From: Acrasis kona
Taxonomy: Eukaryota > Heterolobosea > Eutetramitea > Acrasida > Acrasidae
Direction of reading: 5' to 3'
Length of the DNA: 32,655 nucleotides
NCBI GenBank assembly: GCA_026419775.2
Contig: JAOPGA020000280.1
Span: 1-32,655 of the forward strand
Shown here one piece after another: positions 1 through 9,491 of this stretch. A program made the translations under genes and the position numbers. The notes beneath the pieces are model-generated. The model saw nothing but the letters and a program-made list of their open reading frames with translations. It was not told where the DNA came from and did not search any database. The stretch's first letter is position 1. The number at the start of each line of letters is the position of its first letter.

Positions 1-1464
1 AAGATGGCAGTCACGTCCCACTCACCGCTGGTCAAGAACTTTGGATTAGGATCCTTAATGTCATAGAGTGCTAGATGATAATGTTTGTTGGCTGACTCTG
101 GGTGAATGGTAATGTCAACGTATTGTTGGGTGGAGATGAATTTGATGACGTTTGCATTGTGGTTGGATCCATGTGTCTACTTGATCGGTCTTGATGATCT
201 TTGAACTATAGAATGTTAATGTTGAGTCGGTGGCATCCGTCAATAGCACGTCTTTTCTGTTTTGTAGTCTAGGAACACGAACGGTTGCTAATCTGTTTCC
301 ATCAGCCCATACTAGATCATAAACGTAAACGTCGTTGAGCAATGGATCAGAAGTACTTGGAGCGAGACCTGTGCTAATGTCGACGGTGGCAACCAAGTTG
401 GAGGCATAGCTGAAAATGTTCACAGTGACGGTTGGGTTTGGTGTTCCTGGGGTAGGAATGCGAATCTGTTGTGGTTTGGGGTATGGCTCTGATGGGAAGT
501 ATTCTTCGTACTTGTATGGAAGTACATTGGTGTCGTTCAAGGTGAGGAAGGCAAGGCGCGAACAATCAGCACTCCACTTCATTGTGCTTACACCCAAGTA
601 AACTTCTTCTTCGTAGATCCAGTCAGTGACACCATTGAATACAAGTTCATTGTCTCCAGTTGTGGTTACTTGTGTGGTGTTGGATACAAGGGGAGCTGCA
701 TTACTTACGGCGCCAACATAAATGTTATTGTCCTGAACGTATGCGAATGGATAGTTGGTGGGTTCCTTATTTGCTGGAACGCACCATTGCAGGACCTTTT
801 GCTTTTTTGAGGAATCAGGAGAAACGTTTTGGGAGGTCTTTGAGACAGTATCGTAGATTGTGATGCGACCAAGAATGGAATGTCTGAACACTTTAACAGT
901 GTCTAACATGAATGACAAGAAACGCTGATTAGGGGAGGCGGTGTATGAAGTGCCGCAAGGAATGTTATTGCGCTTTGTTGCGTCAGAAATGTTTGTTGGT
1001 GAAGCGCGTTTACCTTTAGATCATCAAATGACACTAGCACAGATTCTTGTTTGGTTGATGCTTGGTAGGAGATGATTTGGCACTCTGTTGTGTTGTCTAT
1101 TCTTGTTGTGTTCCAGTGAGTATATGTATCTGCTGAGCCCCACTTGGCGCTAAAGCTCTTTGGTGAATATTTCCCATTGAACACATCATCATATTGGAAA
1201 ACTTTCTTACTAACGGGATGGGTGTATGCTAAATTACTTGTAAGATACCGTTGTCATGTTACTTACTGAGAATAAGCACAGTAACGATGGCCGCAACAAC
1301 TCCGAATACCGATAATGCAACCACGGCGTAAATAATACGTGTGATAATGAGCTTGTCGGTGAGTTACATGCATCTAAGCAACTTACATTTCTCTTCTTAA
1401 TCTTGTTAGAGTGGTCATCTTCAACTAGTCTGACATCCTCCTCAGCATGATACTGTGAACTCAT
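1..1464 (-). CDS. Dipeptidyl-peptidase IV-like type II membrane serine peptidase, 5' part only
   Basis: This is the N-terminal part of a DPP4 family (S9B) peptidase. Members remove dipeptides from proteins at a membrane surface. The model is exons 1464-1387, 1351-1267, 1228-1014 and 972 to the left edge, with introns of 35, 38 and 41 nt. Residues 1-26 form a short acidic cytosolic tail and about 27-54 a single membrane anchor. The beta-propeller follows, with the family landmarks YSPKSFSAKW, SPNQRFLSF, WIYEEEV (the double Glu that holds the substrate N-terminus, near residue 245) and GTPNPTV. The propeller continues to HLALYDIKD and GEWDV at the edge, but only after a one-base frame change near 141-175. 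The catalytic hydrolase domain lies outside the window, so activity cannot be judged. The family call is strong. Whether the gene is intact is open. Confidence 0.85.
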
Positions 1465-1812
1465 TATTTTTAGAAAAATTAATCTAACTCCAATCTCGGA
1501 GAAGTTGTAAGTAGAAATGGGTGATGGAAATTTGTCGAATCTCAAGGAGTTTCTATCAAATGGAAGTCTTAAAATTTAAGTTTAATCTCTAACACAAAAA
1601 AGTAGTCAAGTATATTGCTTCTTAATCACTAAATGAGTTCATTATAATATTAATTTAAAATGATCTGTTGTCACTAGATTCTTATATGGGGGACAAGTTC
1701 TAACAATTAAAAATTCGAGTAATATGAGATAAATAAGTTCTCATAGGGTATGGTTTTGGGAATTTGATATCATCTTTTAGTCATCTGGTATTTTGTAAAT
1801 CTTCTTCACACA
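1465..1812. promoter_or_regulatory. Shared upstream region of divergent DPP4-like and RPC7-like genes
   Basis: These 348 nt separate two divergent start codons and must hold the 5' UTRs and promoters of both genes. The stretch is AT-rich, with several T and A runs around 1580-1680. I see no credible open frame, RNA gene or repeat in it. The promoter role rests on position only. Confidence 0.5.
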
Positions 1813-2543
1813 ATGATAAGAGGAAGGGGAAGAGGACGAGGAAGGGGCAGAGGTTCAGCCTCAGTTGATATTCCCACCGAATCCACAGATAAACCTGATA
1901 ACGAAAAAAAACCAGCAGCGAGAGGAGTTCAAACAGTTCAAAGCGGGGACACAAAGCAGTACGATAAACCACAATTGTATCCAGTAAGTAATGTGAAAAT
2001 ATATTATAATATTTACAAAATAGCCAGCAAAAGTTAGTAGAGGAAAAGAACTGTCCCACACGGATTACTATCTTTTGGATAAATATAGAGGTCTTCGGGC
2101 AAATTATAAAGAATCACCACATTTTCTAAGAAAGGATGTTACATTTCGCACAAGCGGCCCTTATATTTTTGTTGAGAAGCAAAATCACACAGAAAAGACT
2201 TCTTTTAAAATTTCATCTTTGTATCAACCTGATGAGTTGGTTGCCAAAAAATCGACCCGGAAGAGGAAAAGAGACAAAGATGTCGACGTATTGCTATCCG
2301 CTGGTGAGATTTTCAACCATGCCGCAGAAAATGATGAGGATGAAGAGAATCAAGAGGACCAAGAGGGAGCAGAAGATGGAGAGGCATCACCTGGCACTTT
2401 AGATCTCGAAGATGACTACCAACTAAGAGAGTATGATAATGATGAGGACAATAATGATTATGATGCAGGTGAACCTGGTGGTGACGGTAAGTACTTTCAA
2501 TTCAAACTCACTAATTTTACATCAAGAGGGTATAATGTTCTAA
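1813..2543 (+). CDS. DNA-directed RNA polymerase III subunit RPC7 (RPC31/POLR3G family)
   Basis: The product is a small acidic-tailed subunit of RNA polymerase III, part of the subcomplex used for initiation at tRNA and 5S genes. The model is exons 1813-1983, 2024-2486 and 2527-2543 with two 40-nt introns, giving 216 aa. The N-terminus is MIRGRGRGRGRG, the Gly-Arg start typical of the family. Across the first junction the sequence reads LYP then PAKVSRGKEL and a YYLLDKYRGLR stretch, matching the family's LYPP and long helix. Residues after about 130 are very rich in Asp and Glu. Splicing the second intron gives the short end GGDEGIMF, an acidic-aromatic tail like other RPC7 proteins. Reading through instead adds about 40 unrelated residues. 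The first junction is firm and the last exon somewhat less so. Confidence 0.85.
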
Positions 2544-2756
2544 TTATAATCGAGTCTGAACTACCGGCATCGGCTGACATTTTCAAGATTTTGAGGTTAT
2601 TGTTAATGGAGGGAATTGTGATCCCCCAAATAAATCAATGTGACACAGAATTTAAACCTTTTTAAATATCAAGAGTTTTTAAATAGGAAGGAGTCAAGTA
2701 AATGGAAGCCATTTTTAGTAGGAATGTATTTCATGTTGTTCTTTTAATTTTTAGAT

Positions 2757-3251
2757 TTACAAAGCTTTAGTATGTCTTCCTGTTGCTACAACTTTCATGT
2801 CTGATTTTCTATACAATGTGACTTGAGTAAATCCCATAGATCTGCCTGATTTGACTACTTGCCCTTCCGCTAAAATTGTATCACCGACTTTTGCAGGAGA
2901 CAAGAATGACATATTCATTTCTATAGAAACACCACCCTTTTCGCTATTGTGAGTCAATAACGCGAGAGTACCCATCACATCAATTAATGTCGCGATAGCG
3001 CCCCCATGCAAAGTGCCATAACTATTTCCAAGCTCATCCGATATAGGTAATGTCGCTTTAGCAATTCCACCGTCCATTGAATCAATTGTCATTTTGTCCA
3101 AACATTGATCAAACCCATTTTTGTGCGTGAAGCTTCCAATCAATGATTGAGCTCCTTCTTTATTCGCCTTCTCAATTATTGATAAATTGCCAGCATTTGT
3201 GGAGTAGCAACGCGATGAATACAAACGTCCCAAGACAAAAAATCTCCTCAT
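2757..3251 (-). CDS. Hotdog-fold acyl-CoA thioesterase, ACOT13/THEM2-like
   Basis: This is a 164-aa single hotdog domain of the PaaI/ACOT13 type, which hydrolyses acyl-CoA to free fatty acid and CoA. The motif NSYGTLHGGAIATLID near residues 75-90 carries the residues that matter in ACOT13: Asn, the HGG turn at the start of the hotdog helix, and the Asp on that helix. The first ATG is at 3251, and the open frame upstream has no other ATG. Residues 1-24 (MRRFFVLGRLYSSRCYSTNA) are basic, hydroxylated and free of acidic residues, like a mitochondrial presequence, so a mitochondrial location is likely. There is no intron. The start lies only 36 nt after the stop of the sugar isomerase on the same strand. 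Confidence 0.88.
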   Translation of the reverse strand: MRRFFVLGRLYSSRCYSTNAGNLSIIEKANKEGAQSLIGSFTHKNGFDQCLDKMTIDSMDGGIAKATLPISDELGNSYGTLHGGAIATLIDVMGTLALLTHNSEKGGVSIEMNMSFLSPAKVGDTILAEGQVVKSGRSMGFTQVTLYRKSDMKVVATGRHTKAL

Positions 3252-3287
3252 TTTACAAAAACACAAATAACGGATGAATAAAAAAGT

Positions 3288-4331
3288 TTATAACCCTAAC
3301 ATCTTATTAATCATTTCTTTATCGTGTTTACCGCCCAGAAAGTCATCAAATTTTCTATCTGTTGTTTTAATTATGTGATTATTAATAAAGGCAACTCCAT
3401 CTTCAGCACATTGAACAGGATCTTTAAGACAACATTCATTCTCATGTACGGCCCATCCATTAAAACCATACTGTGCTAATTTTGAGAAGATTTTCTTGAA
3501 ATCAATTTGTCCTTCCCCGAGAGCTCTAAACCTTCCCGCACGATCCACCCAATTAGAGTATCCTCCATATACACCTTGCCTTCCGTCCGAATGATATTCT
3601 GCATCTTTTACATGTACCGCTTTGATTCTATCGTGGTAGTGATCTATGAAAGTCAAATAGTCCATTTGCTGAACAACCATGTGACTAGGGTCATATAGAA
3701 TGTTAGCTCGAGGGTGGTAATTTAGATGCCGTAAGAATAACTCGAAGGTAACTCCGTCGTGCAGATCCATACCTGGATGAAGTTCGTAGCAAGCATCGAT
3801 TCCTTCTTGATCGTACACATCTAATATTGGCTTCCATCTCTTTGCTAGTTCTGTGAATGCTATTTCAATCATACCTTCTGGTCGTTGGGGGTAGGGAAAA
3901 AAGTAAGGCCACGCTAAGCTACCAGAAAATGTAGCCTGCGCTTTTGTTCCTAACCGCTTCGATGCTCTTGCTGACTTTTTCAGGAATTCTGTCGCCCACT
4001 TTACTCTTTCTTCTGGATTACCTCTAACTTCTTCTGGTGCGAACGTGTCCATAAGACTATCGTATGCTGGGTGTACTGCAATAAGCTGCCCAACGCTATG
4101 TGTGGATAGCTCCGTCAAAACCAAATCTTTCTTCTTCAACATGTTGACGATATTATCGCAATACTCCTGGTCTTCTTCAGCACGTTCAATATCTATTAGG
4201 CGCTTGTCACAAGGAATTTGGATTCCTTTATACCCCATACTAGATGCCCAAGTCGAAATGTTTTCAAGGTTATTGAATGGATACTCATCGCTCAGGTATT
4301 GAGCTACAAACAATGCAGGCCCTCTCATCAT
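3288..4331 (-). CDS. Sugar phosphate isomerase/epimerase, xylose isomerase-like TIM barrel
   Basis: This intron-less 347-aa protein belongs to the AP-endonuclease-2/xylose isomerase-like barrel family, metal-dependent enzymes that isomerise, epimerise or dehydrate sugars and inositols. Candidate metal ligands sit at the ends of successive strands, as expected: Glu in CYELHPGMD (about residue 183), Asp/His in YDPSHM (about 215), His/Asp in VHVKDAEYH (about 240) and Glu in VHENECC (about 297). The extended middle and the GVYGGYSNW loop resemble bacterial family members. The substrate cannot be told from sequence. Two adjacent ATG codons open the frame (4331 and 4328). An ancient bacterial origin is possible, because the family is mainly prokaryotic and the gene has no intron. 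Codon use looks like the neighbours, so any transfer would be old. Confidence 0.85.
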   Translation of the reverse strand: MMRGPALFVAQYLSDEYPFNNLENISTWASSMGYKGIQIPCDKRLIDIERAEEDQEYCDNIVNMLKKKDLVLTELSTHSVGQLIAVHPAYDSLMDTFAPEEVRGNPEERVKWATEFLKKSARASKRLGTKAQATFSGSLAWPYFFPYPQRPEGMIEIAFTELAKRWKPILDVYDQEGIDACYELHPGMDLHDGVTFELFLRHLNYHPRANILYDPSHMVVQQMDYLTFIDHYHDRIKAVHVKDAEYHSDGRQGVYGGYSNWVDRAGRFRALGEGQIDFKKIFSKLAQYGFNGWAVHENECCLKDPVQCAEDGVAFINNHIIKTTDRKFDDFLGGKHDKEMINKMLGL

Positions 4332-4604
4332 ACTCGTTTTGGAGATGTTCTATGATCAACATCAAACAAAAAAATTCAGATGTGTGAATACGTGGACGAA
4401 CAACTGTTACAAATAAAATCCGACCAAAGGCGAGTTAACAACCAAATGGATACGAAATCCATTCATTGTGAGTTTTGAGAATTAGCTTACTGTGGAGGTA
4501 AATAATAACAGAGTTAAATCGGGCGAGTGAAATGAAAAGAGAATGTCAAGATTTTTATATTGCGATAATTTACTTTTCCTTATTTCTTTTGTTTTACGTC
4601 AACT

Positions 4605-5002
4605 TTACTTGATAGGAGAAAGCATATGCGCAATAGTATGCAAAGCGAGGTGGGTATTGAATTCGACAAGATTTGTCTGTGATTTCCAGAATACAGTTTG
4701 AATGTATTGTATACCCATAAAAGATGTAATAAATCTCCAAATAAAAGGCATGCCGATGCAATCCTTTGAGCTGTCACTGATCCTAAAACAAATATTACAA
4801 TCTCCAAAAGTCCAAGAACTACCATAATAACTCCAAATAAACCGATGGCTGCTTGAGCGAGGTGGCCACCTTGGACCTGATCAAGTATTTGGTCTGGCGA
4901 TAGCGTTTCCAGGAACAAATCAGGCTTTAAAATAACGAAAACACCCGTTAATATGTTGATAAACAATGCCTCGGCAAGGTGCAACTTGTTCAGTACTGTC
5001 AT
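4605..5002 (-). CDS. Small four-helix membrane protein of unknown function
   Basis: I do not recognise the family. The model is exons 5002-4715 and 4676-4605 with a 38-nt intron (donor gtatac, acceptor cacag), giving 119 aa. Reading straight through gives a 140-aa protein whose tail looks non-natural. The spliced tail, LVEFNTHLALHTIAHMLSPI, reads like a real amphipathic membrane end. About four hydrophobic segments are visible: residues 5-28, 48-72, 76-93 and the C-terminal end. GGHLAQAAIGLFGVIMVVLGLLE is the second. No enzymatic motif is present. The gene is 89 nt downstream of the channel gene's stop on the same strand. It is surely an integral membrane protein, but its role is unknown. Confidence 0.65.
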
Positions 5003-5091
5003 TTTTCACTTTATTGTTACATAATGTAAGGTCAGATCAACCTGTTATCTCATCAAATGTCTATCAAAATTTTAGAACAAAGAAAAAATTT

Positions 5092-8000
5092 CTATGGATG
5101 AGATGTGCCGCTTGTTTGATCTCCGGCAATAGTTTCTGATATTTCTTGATTCAAGCCCTCCAGTATATCCTGATTGAACATACCATTGCCATCGTGAGTA
5201 TCGAAAATGAATGATCGTGGATCGTATTTGACAGCCAAAGATGGTTGGAGTGTCTCCTGGTTTTTTTCTTGCAAATATGCATTATCATTTATGACGCATA
5301 CTTTGAGCCAAACAAACGAAATCATTCCTATCACTACAGTTAACAGTGAAATGCAAGCAACCACAAGATGCCCAACAAATAGTATGTTTCCTTTGATCCT
5401 TGACGCGAAGAAGAAAACCAAATAAATTGAAAACAAAATCATGTTAAAAATCATAATTTGTGTTACAAGTTGCATCATTCTAAAGTGTGATCGGTAGTCA
5501 TTAGTTCCGTTAGTATTCAAAGGTAGATCTCCTTTGATCGTCGTACCGTCACTATAAACTAGTTTCTTCTGACCGTAAATATAGGCCACGTTATATCTGT
5601 CAGTAATATATTTGATGCCAAAATACCACAAACAAGCAGGTATTATTAACGGAGCGAACACGCTAAGACAAAGACCCATAGCAATCATAGACAAGTGGTA
5701 TGCGTATTCATTTTCTATGGTGACGGCACTCATTTCTGTCATATCTAGTTTCTCACCTGGAGTTTGTGCCATTTTGAACTTGATTTTGAAATAAGACAAA
5801 ACTTGTGAGATCTTCAAAAAGTCAGTGGTGTTTTTCAATATAGCTTTTTGGCATATGTAGTTAATGAAAAAAGCTCCATGAGCAGGAATAAATATTTTTG
5901 ATAATGCAACATTGATGTCATCAAATGTCACAAAGTATTGTATGGCACCATCAATGGATGTCAACAGTAAAGTAGGGAGAATTAACGTAGAAATAATGAG
6001 ATAGATATAAACTCTCTTGACCATAAGCCTATTGACATGTGATTTAGTTTTTTGATAGCTATTTTTTGTAATCACAGAGATGGCTTGTGGTACTGTGATA
6101 GATGATATTAGCAAGAGTAGTGTTGGGATATATTGAGTCAAAAATGAGCCTAGTTGACCTGTATACCTCTCCAAATTAAATGCGTCAGATTTGAACAAAT
6201 TGGTGAGTTGTAACAAATCTTGAATAGTCGAAGCTATTGTAGTGGGAGTAGAACAAAATATTAAAAGAATTGTAAGAATCAAAATTGCGAATATTCTAAT
6301 TAGCATTGGAGAGAATCTAGATATTTTTTGAGATTTGAACAAATTATCCCAAATTACAGCACTTGGTTCATAATTTACTTCTCTTGTTGTCACTGCGAAG
6401 AAATCTCCAATCAAATTTCCAGTTTGGATTACTCTATCTGATACAGAACTAAATTCCAGCTTGCCTTTTTGTAGTTGAAACTGTCTAACGTGTATTCCGT
6501 GATCCTTTATTGACCTCTTAAAGCTTTTGAGCGCCTCTACTGATTTAAATACAATATAAGCATAGCCACTGCCTTGTATTTCATAATTTATAGCTGTCGA
6601 CGTTAGCGGTTGACTTGATATTGAAATAGCAGGGCTGCATGGAGTTTTTCTGTTTCTAATACCACTTGGCTCAGTTATCACTACTATATCATCTTGCACT
6701 TTAGCCATCTCAATAACTCGATGAGAGATTGATTGATTTCCAATGGTCATCTTTCTTGCTTTGTAATAAGATTCGTTCCACGAAGCTATTTTAAACAATT
6801 TTCTTTCCCTCTTTGACTGGTAGAACTGTAAGGCACTTTCGGGAGTTTTGAACAATGTAATTTCTTTAGGATTCAATGCCAGGCATTTCAATGATAACCT
6901 CTTCAATTTAGATAGAAAAACTCTGACAGATTGTCTATTCAAACATCCCTTGTCTTCAATATCAGAAATACTTAATTCGTTTATTTTATCAGATATGTAT
7001 TGTAATATCTTCAAATCCTTCACTGTGGACAGATCAATGTTAATATCTGTAAGAGATACGTTATCTATATTATCAGAAATCTCCTGAAGTGCTTCGCTGC
7101 TCTCCATTAGTTTTTGTGAAATGGTGAGTGCTTGATCTATTAAAGTAGAGTCTATTTTTTTAATTGAAGGATTTCTGCGGTTTTCAATGATGTAGTGATA
7201 TTGGTCAATTTTCCTCTCGACATATTCTAACTGGCTTTGGATATCTAATCTTTTTGTAAAATCCAACACCAAGTTAGCTGACACAATGTCTGTTTTAGAG
7301 CATGCTGAAGATGCTGAGACAACAGAGTTTATAACGCAATCAAGTTGATTGTCAGATACCAGATCTTGAGGTAAACCTGAGATCTCTAGAGTGTATGGGC
7401 TCATCATTATCGCAATACCTCTCGAGTCAGCATCAGAGCCACAATAATTAAATTTGCTTAGCAGAGGGTTGTCCCACATCATAACAATAAACAAAAAACC
7501 AATCATACTGAGAAATATTACACCAAGAACAACTGTTGCGGCAGCTCTACCTGGAGACGAACCAATCATATCAGCTGATGTGATTAGTAGAATATAATCG
7601 CTCGGGACAACTACTTTAGCAGTTCTGGACTTGATAAAATCAACAAACTTATCTTGGACAGAATTTGTAATCACACTACTCGAGCTGTTGGTGTTTGTAC
7701 CATTAGTTATTACAACGTATTCTGGGGGAAGTTGACCAGTAATATGGAGAGGCAGCAATACAGCCAGTCCTACAACAGACATAAATAAAAAACAATAAAT
7801 TGTTATTTTTTGGAACAAAAAGTATGTCGCTATGTCCCTACCGTAATGTTTTATATTCCTTTCTCCGTCCGCTACATGTCTGCTGGGAATAATGAACGAA
7901 GCTGCAAGCTCGTATAAAAAATAAATTCTTGTTTGTACAGCTGCGATGATTATATAAGTCGAAAGCTTGTAACCCTCCACCTCTACTAGTGCTACATTTT

Positions 8001-8349
8001 CTGAAGCAGCCGTTTCGTTTGCTGTATCGCTTGTGTCTAGGTCTTCGTCCTCACGCGACATTTCCAAGGCAGGTGCTATAGCACTCACGGCAGATGTTTG
8101 GTCGACATCAAGACGCTCTAATACTTGTAGAATCTTTTTCCTTCTGTTGTATTTTGATAAAAGTCTTCTTTTCTTCCTCACATCGAAAATCGGACTATTA
8201 CAGGCTATTATTAATAGTACAATGAAAAGTACCGATGCTACGGTGAGATTGATGATGATGGTAAGCGTAATACCACCAGTTTGAAAGAATGTACTGACAT
8301 TCGTATCAACAATAGTGGTATTGGATGCTTGATTAATAACTGTTGTCAT
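5092..8349 (-). CDS. CSC1/OSCA/TMEM63-like cation channel, DUF221 family
   Basis: The product is 1085 aa from one intron-less frame. The family forms mechanically or osmotically gated calcium-permeable cation channels in plasma or vacuolar membranes. A first membrane helix lies at about 27-50, followed by a basic and then acidic cytosolic linker. The segment HYGRDIATYFLFQKI leads into the next helix (about 170-210), and another lies at 268-292. A long cytosolic region follows (about 300-665), with an RRM-like start (LEISGLPQDLVSD) and end (GYAYIVFKSVEALKSFK). The pore region opens with WDNLFKSQKISRFSPMLIR and a run of about seven helices to residue 1010, then a short cytosolic tail. The layout fits TMEM63/OSCA closely. 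The cytosolic loop is longer than usual for the family. Ion selectivity cannot be inferred. Confidence 0.85.
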   Translation of the reverse strand: MTTVINQASNTTIVDTNVSTFFQTGGITLTIIINLTVASVLFIVLLIIACNSPIFDVRKKRRLLSKYNRRKKILQVLERLDVDQTSAVSAIAPALEMSREDEDLDTSDTANETAASENVALVEVEGYKLSTYIIIAAVQTRIYFLYELAASFIIPSRHVADGERNIKHYGRDIATYFLFQKITIYCFLFMSVVGLAVLLPLHITGQLPPEYVVITNGTNTNSSSSVITNSVQDKFVDFIKSRTAKVVVPSDYILLITSADMIGSSPGRAAATVVLGVIFLSMIGFLFIVMMWDNPLLSKFNYCGSDADSRGIAIMMSPYTLEISGLPQDLVSDNQLDCVINSVVSASSACSKTDIVSANLVLDFTKRLDIQSQLEYVERKIDQYHYIIENRRNPSIKKIDSTLIDQALTISQKLMESSEALQEISDNIDNVSLTDINIDLSTVKDLKILQYISDKINELSISDIEDKGCLNRQSVRVFLSKLKRLSLKCLALNPKEITLFKTPESALQFYQSKRERKLFKIASWNESYYKARKMTIGNQSISHRVIEMAKVQDDIVVITEPSGIRNRKTPCSPAISISSQPLTSTAINYEIQGSGYAYIVFKSVEALKSFKRSIKDHGIHVRQFQLQKGKLEFSSVSDRVIQTGNLIGDFFAVTTREVNYEPSAVIWDNLFKSQKISRFSPMLIRIFAILILTILLIFCSTPTTIASTIQDLLQLTNLFKSDAFNLERYTGQLGSFLTQYIPTLLLLISSITVPQAISVITKNSYQKTKSHVNRLMVKRVYIYLIISTLILPTLLLTSIDGAIQYFVTFDDINVALSKIFIPAHGAFFINYICQKAILKNTTDFLKISQVLSYFKIKFKMAQTPGEKLDMTEMSAVTIENEYAYHLSMIAMGLCLSVFAPLIIPACLWYFGIKYITDRYNVAYIYGQKKLVYSDGTTIKGDLPLNTNGTNDYRSHFRMMQLVTQIMIFNMILFSIYLVFFFASRIKGNILFVGHLVVACISLLTVVIGMISFVWLKVCVINDNAYLQEKNQETLQPSLAVKYDPRSFIFDTHDGNGMFNQDILEGLNQEISETIAGDQTSGTSHP

Positions 8350-8895
8350 TCTATAAGTTCACTTGGTCTATTTGACGCCTGTTGTGGCGCAGTACCTTTT
8401 TTTGTTGTAATAATTGCCACAATTGGAGAAAACTCACGTTAGACACTTCGATTAATATGGATATCATCGTTTGACAAGAGCATCACGCATACTGTACATA
8501 GCCCGACAACTATAATCCAAGCACCAGACATAAGCCTTGTTTCGTTACAAAACAACCATCACAACACGCTAACAAATTTTTACATTTAGGTTGATTTGCG
8601 AAAACACCAACAAACTGAGAGAATCTTGAAGGCATAATAAAAGATGTTTTTATAAGCAATTTCACTGTTACATTCATTATAACAATTCTTTATTCTAATC
8701 CCATCTCTTCTCACTCTGTCATATATACCTTTGAGATGAGCGATCATAAAAGACGCAAATGTGAAGATATACAAACCAAACTCATCACATCAATATCTTA
8801 TCCGTTTGTGCTAATATCATCCTTGTTCGTCTTCGTTGGTCGCGGTTGGCTTGGATAAATTCACATGAAATTATTTGTAAACCTCCAGAAGTCTT
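8350..8895. promoter_or_regulatory. Intergenic region upstream of both the channel gene and skp1
   Basis: This 546-nt gap lies between two divergent starts and is one of the longest gene-free stretches in the window. It is AT-rich with a T7 run at about 8397. I found no tRNA-like cloverleaf, no convincing open frame and no repeat. A 62-codon minus-strand frame at 8586-8774 lacks protein-like features. It presumably contains both promoters and 5' UTRs. That is inference from position. Confidence 0.4.
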
Positions 8896-9479
8896 ATGCC
8901 CAACCAAGTAAGCAGATATTTCTGTCCCACTTACAGTTAGATATCTCTTTTATCAAGAGATGGAGAGACCTTAACGGTGGAGCGTGAAATAATACAAATG
9001 TCCCTTCTTGTTAAGGACATGTTGGAGGATGGGGACGACGAAGACGATGATACACCGGTAATACCAGTGCCTAACGTTGATGCTGAGACGCTACAGAATA
9101 TTGTTGAATATTGCGAACATCACCATAACAACCCCGCAGACGAGATTGAGAGGCCACTAAGAAATAAGTTAGAAGATGTTTTGAGTGATTGGGATCTTCG
9201 GTTTTTAAATAAATTGGATCAAACCATGCTACTTCAAGTGATCATGGCTGCCAACTATATGAACATTAAAGATTTGTTAGATTTGACCTGTGCGAAGGTA
9301 GGCTACTATTCGATAATTTCACTCTTACCATGAACAAGATTTCGAGCAACCTAAAAGATAAAACACCAGAATACATTAAAGAGCTGTTCGGAATCAGCAG
9401 CGACTTTACAGAGGAGGAGTTGGAAAGAATTAAAAAACAAAATAACTGGGTAGAGCAGCAACAACCAAACATATTGTAA
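8896..9479 (+). CDS. skp1: Skp1, SCF ubiquitin ligase adaptor
   Basis: Skp1 links Cullin-1 to F-box proteins in SCF ubiquitin ligases. The model is exons 8896-8907, 8941-9297 and 9339-9479 with introns of 33 and 41 nt, giving 169 aa (human SKP1 has 163). The first exon codes only MPNQ. After it the protein reads ISLLSRDGETLTVEREI, matching the family's start. Other landmarks are the acidic run after MLED, VPNVDAETLQNIVEYCEHH, LLQVIMAANYMNIKDLLDLTCAK (the core BTB/POZ helix pair) and, after the second intron, KTPEYIKELFGISSDFTEEE and NNW, which form the F-box-binding C-terminus. The first exon is the least certain part because it is so short. The rest is unambiguous. Confidence 0.93.
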
Positions 9480-9491
9480 TAAACATTTATT
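9478..9491. terminator. Bidirectional AATAAA poly(A) signals overlapping two stop codons
   Basis: On the plus strand AATAAA (9478-9483) starts inside the skp1 stop codon. On the minus strand AATAAA (plus-strand TTTATT, 9486-9491) overlaps the stop of the NHL gene (9489-9487). The two hexamers are separated by two bases. Both could serve as poly(A) signals, which would give nearly no 3' UTR before the signal. The hexamers are seen directly. Their use is inferred. Confidence 0.5.

Noticed and set aside
903-1013. Extension of the third DPP4-like exon to 903
   Set aside because: Removing the 41-nt intron 1013-973 instead restores the family sequence RNNIPCGTSYTASPNQRF in frame.
8375-8405. Short hairpin before a T7 run as a small RNA gene with Pol III terminator
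   Set aside because: The stem is only three or four base pairs and no A/B box or cloverleaf could be found.
8586-8774. 62-codon minus-strand frame in the gap upstream of skp1
   Set aside because: No family features, odd composition and no splice sites that extend it. It is best treated as chance.
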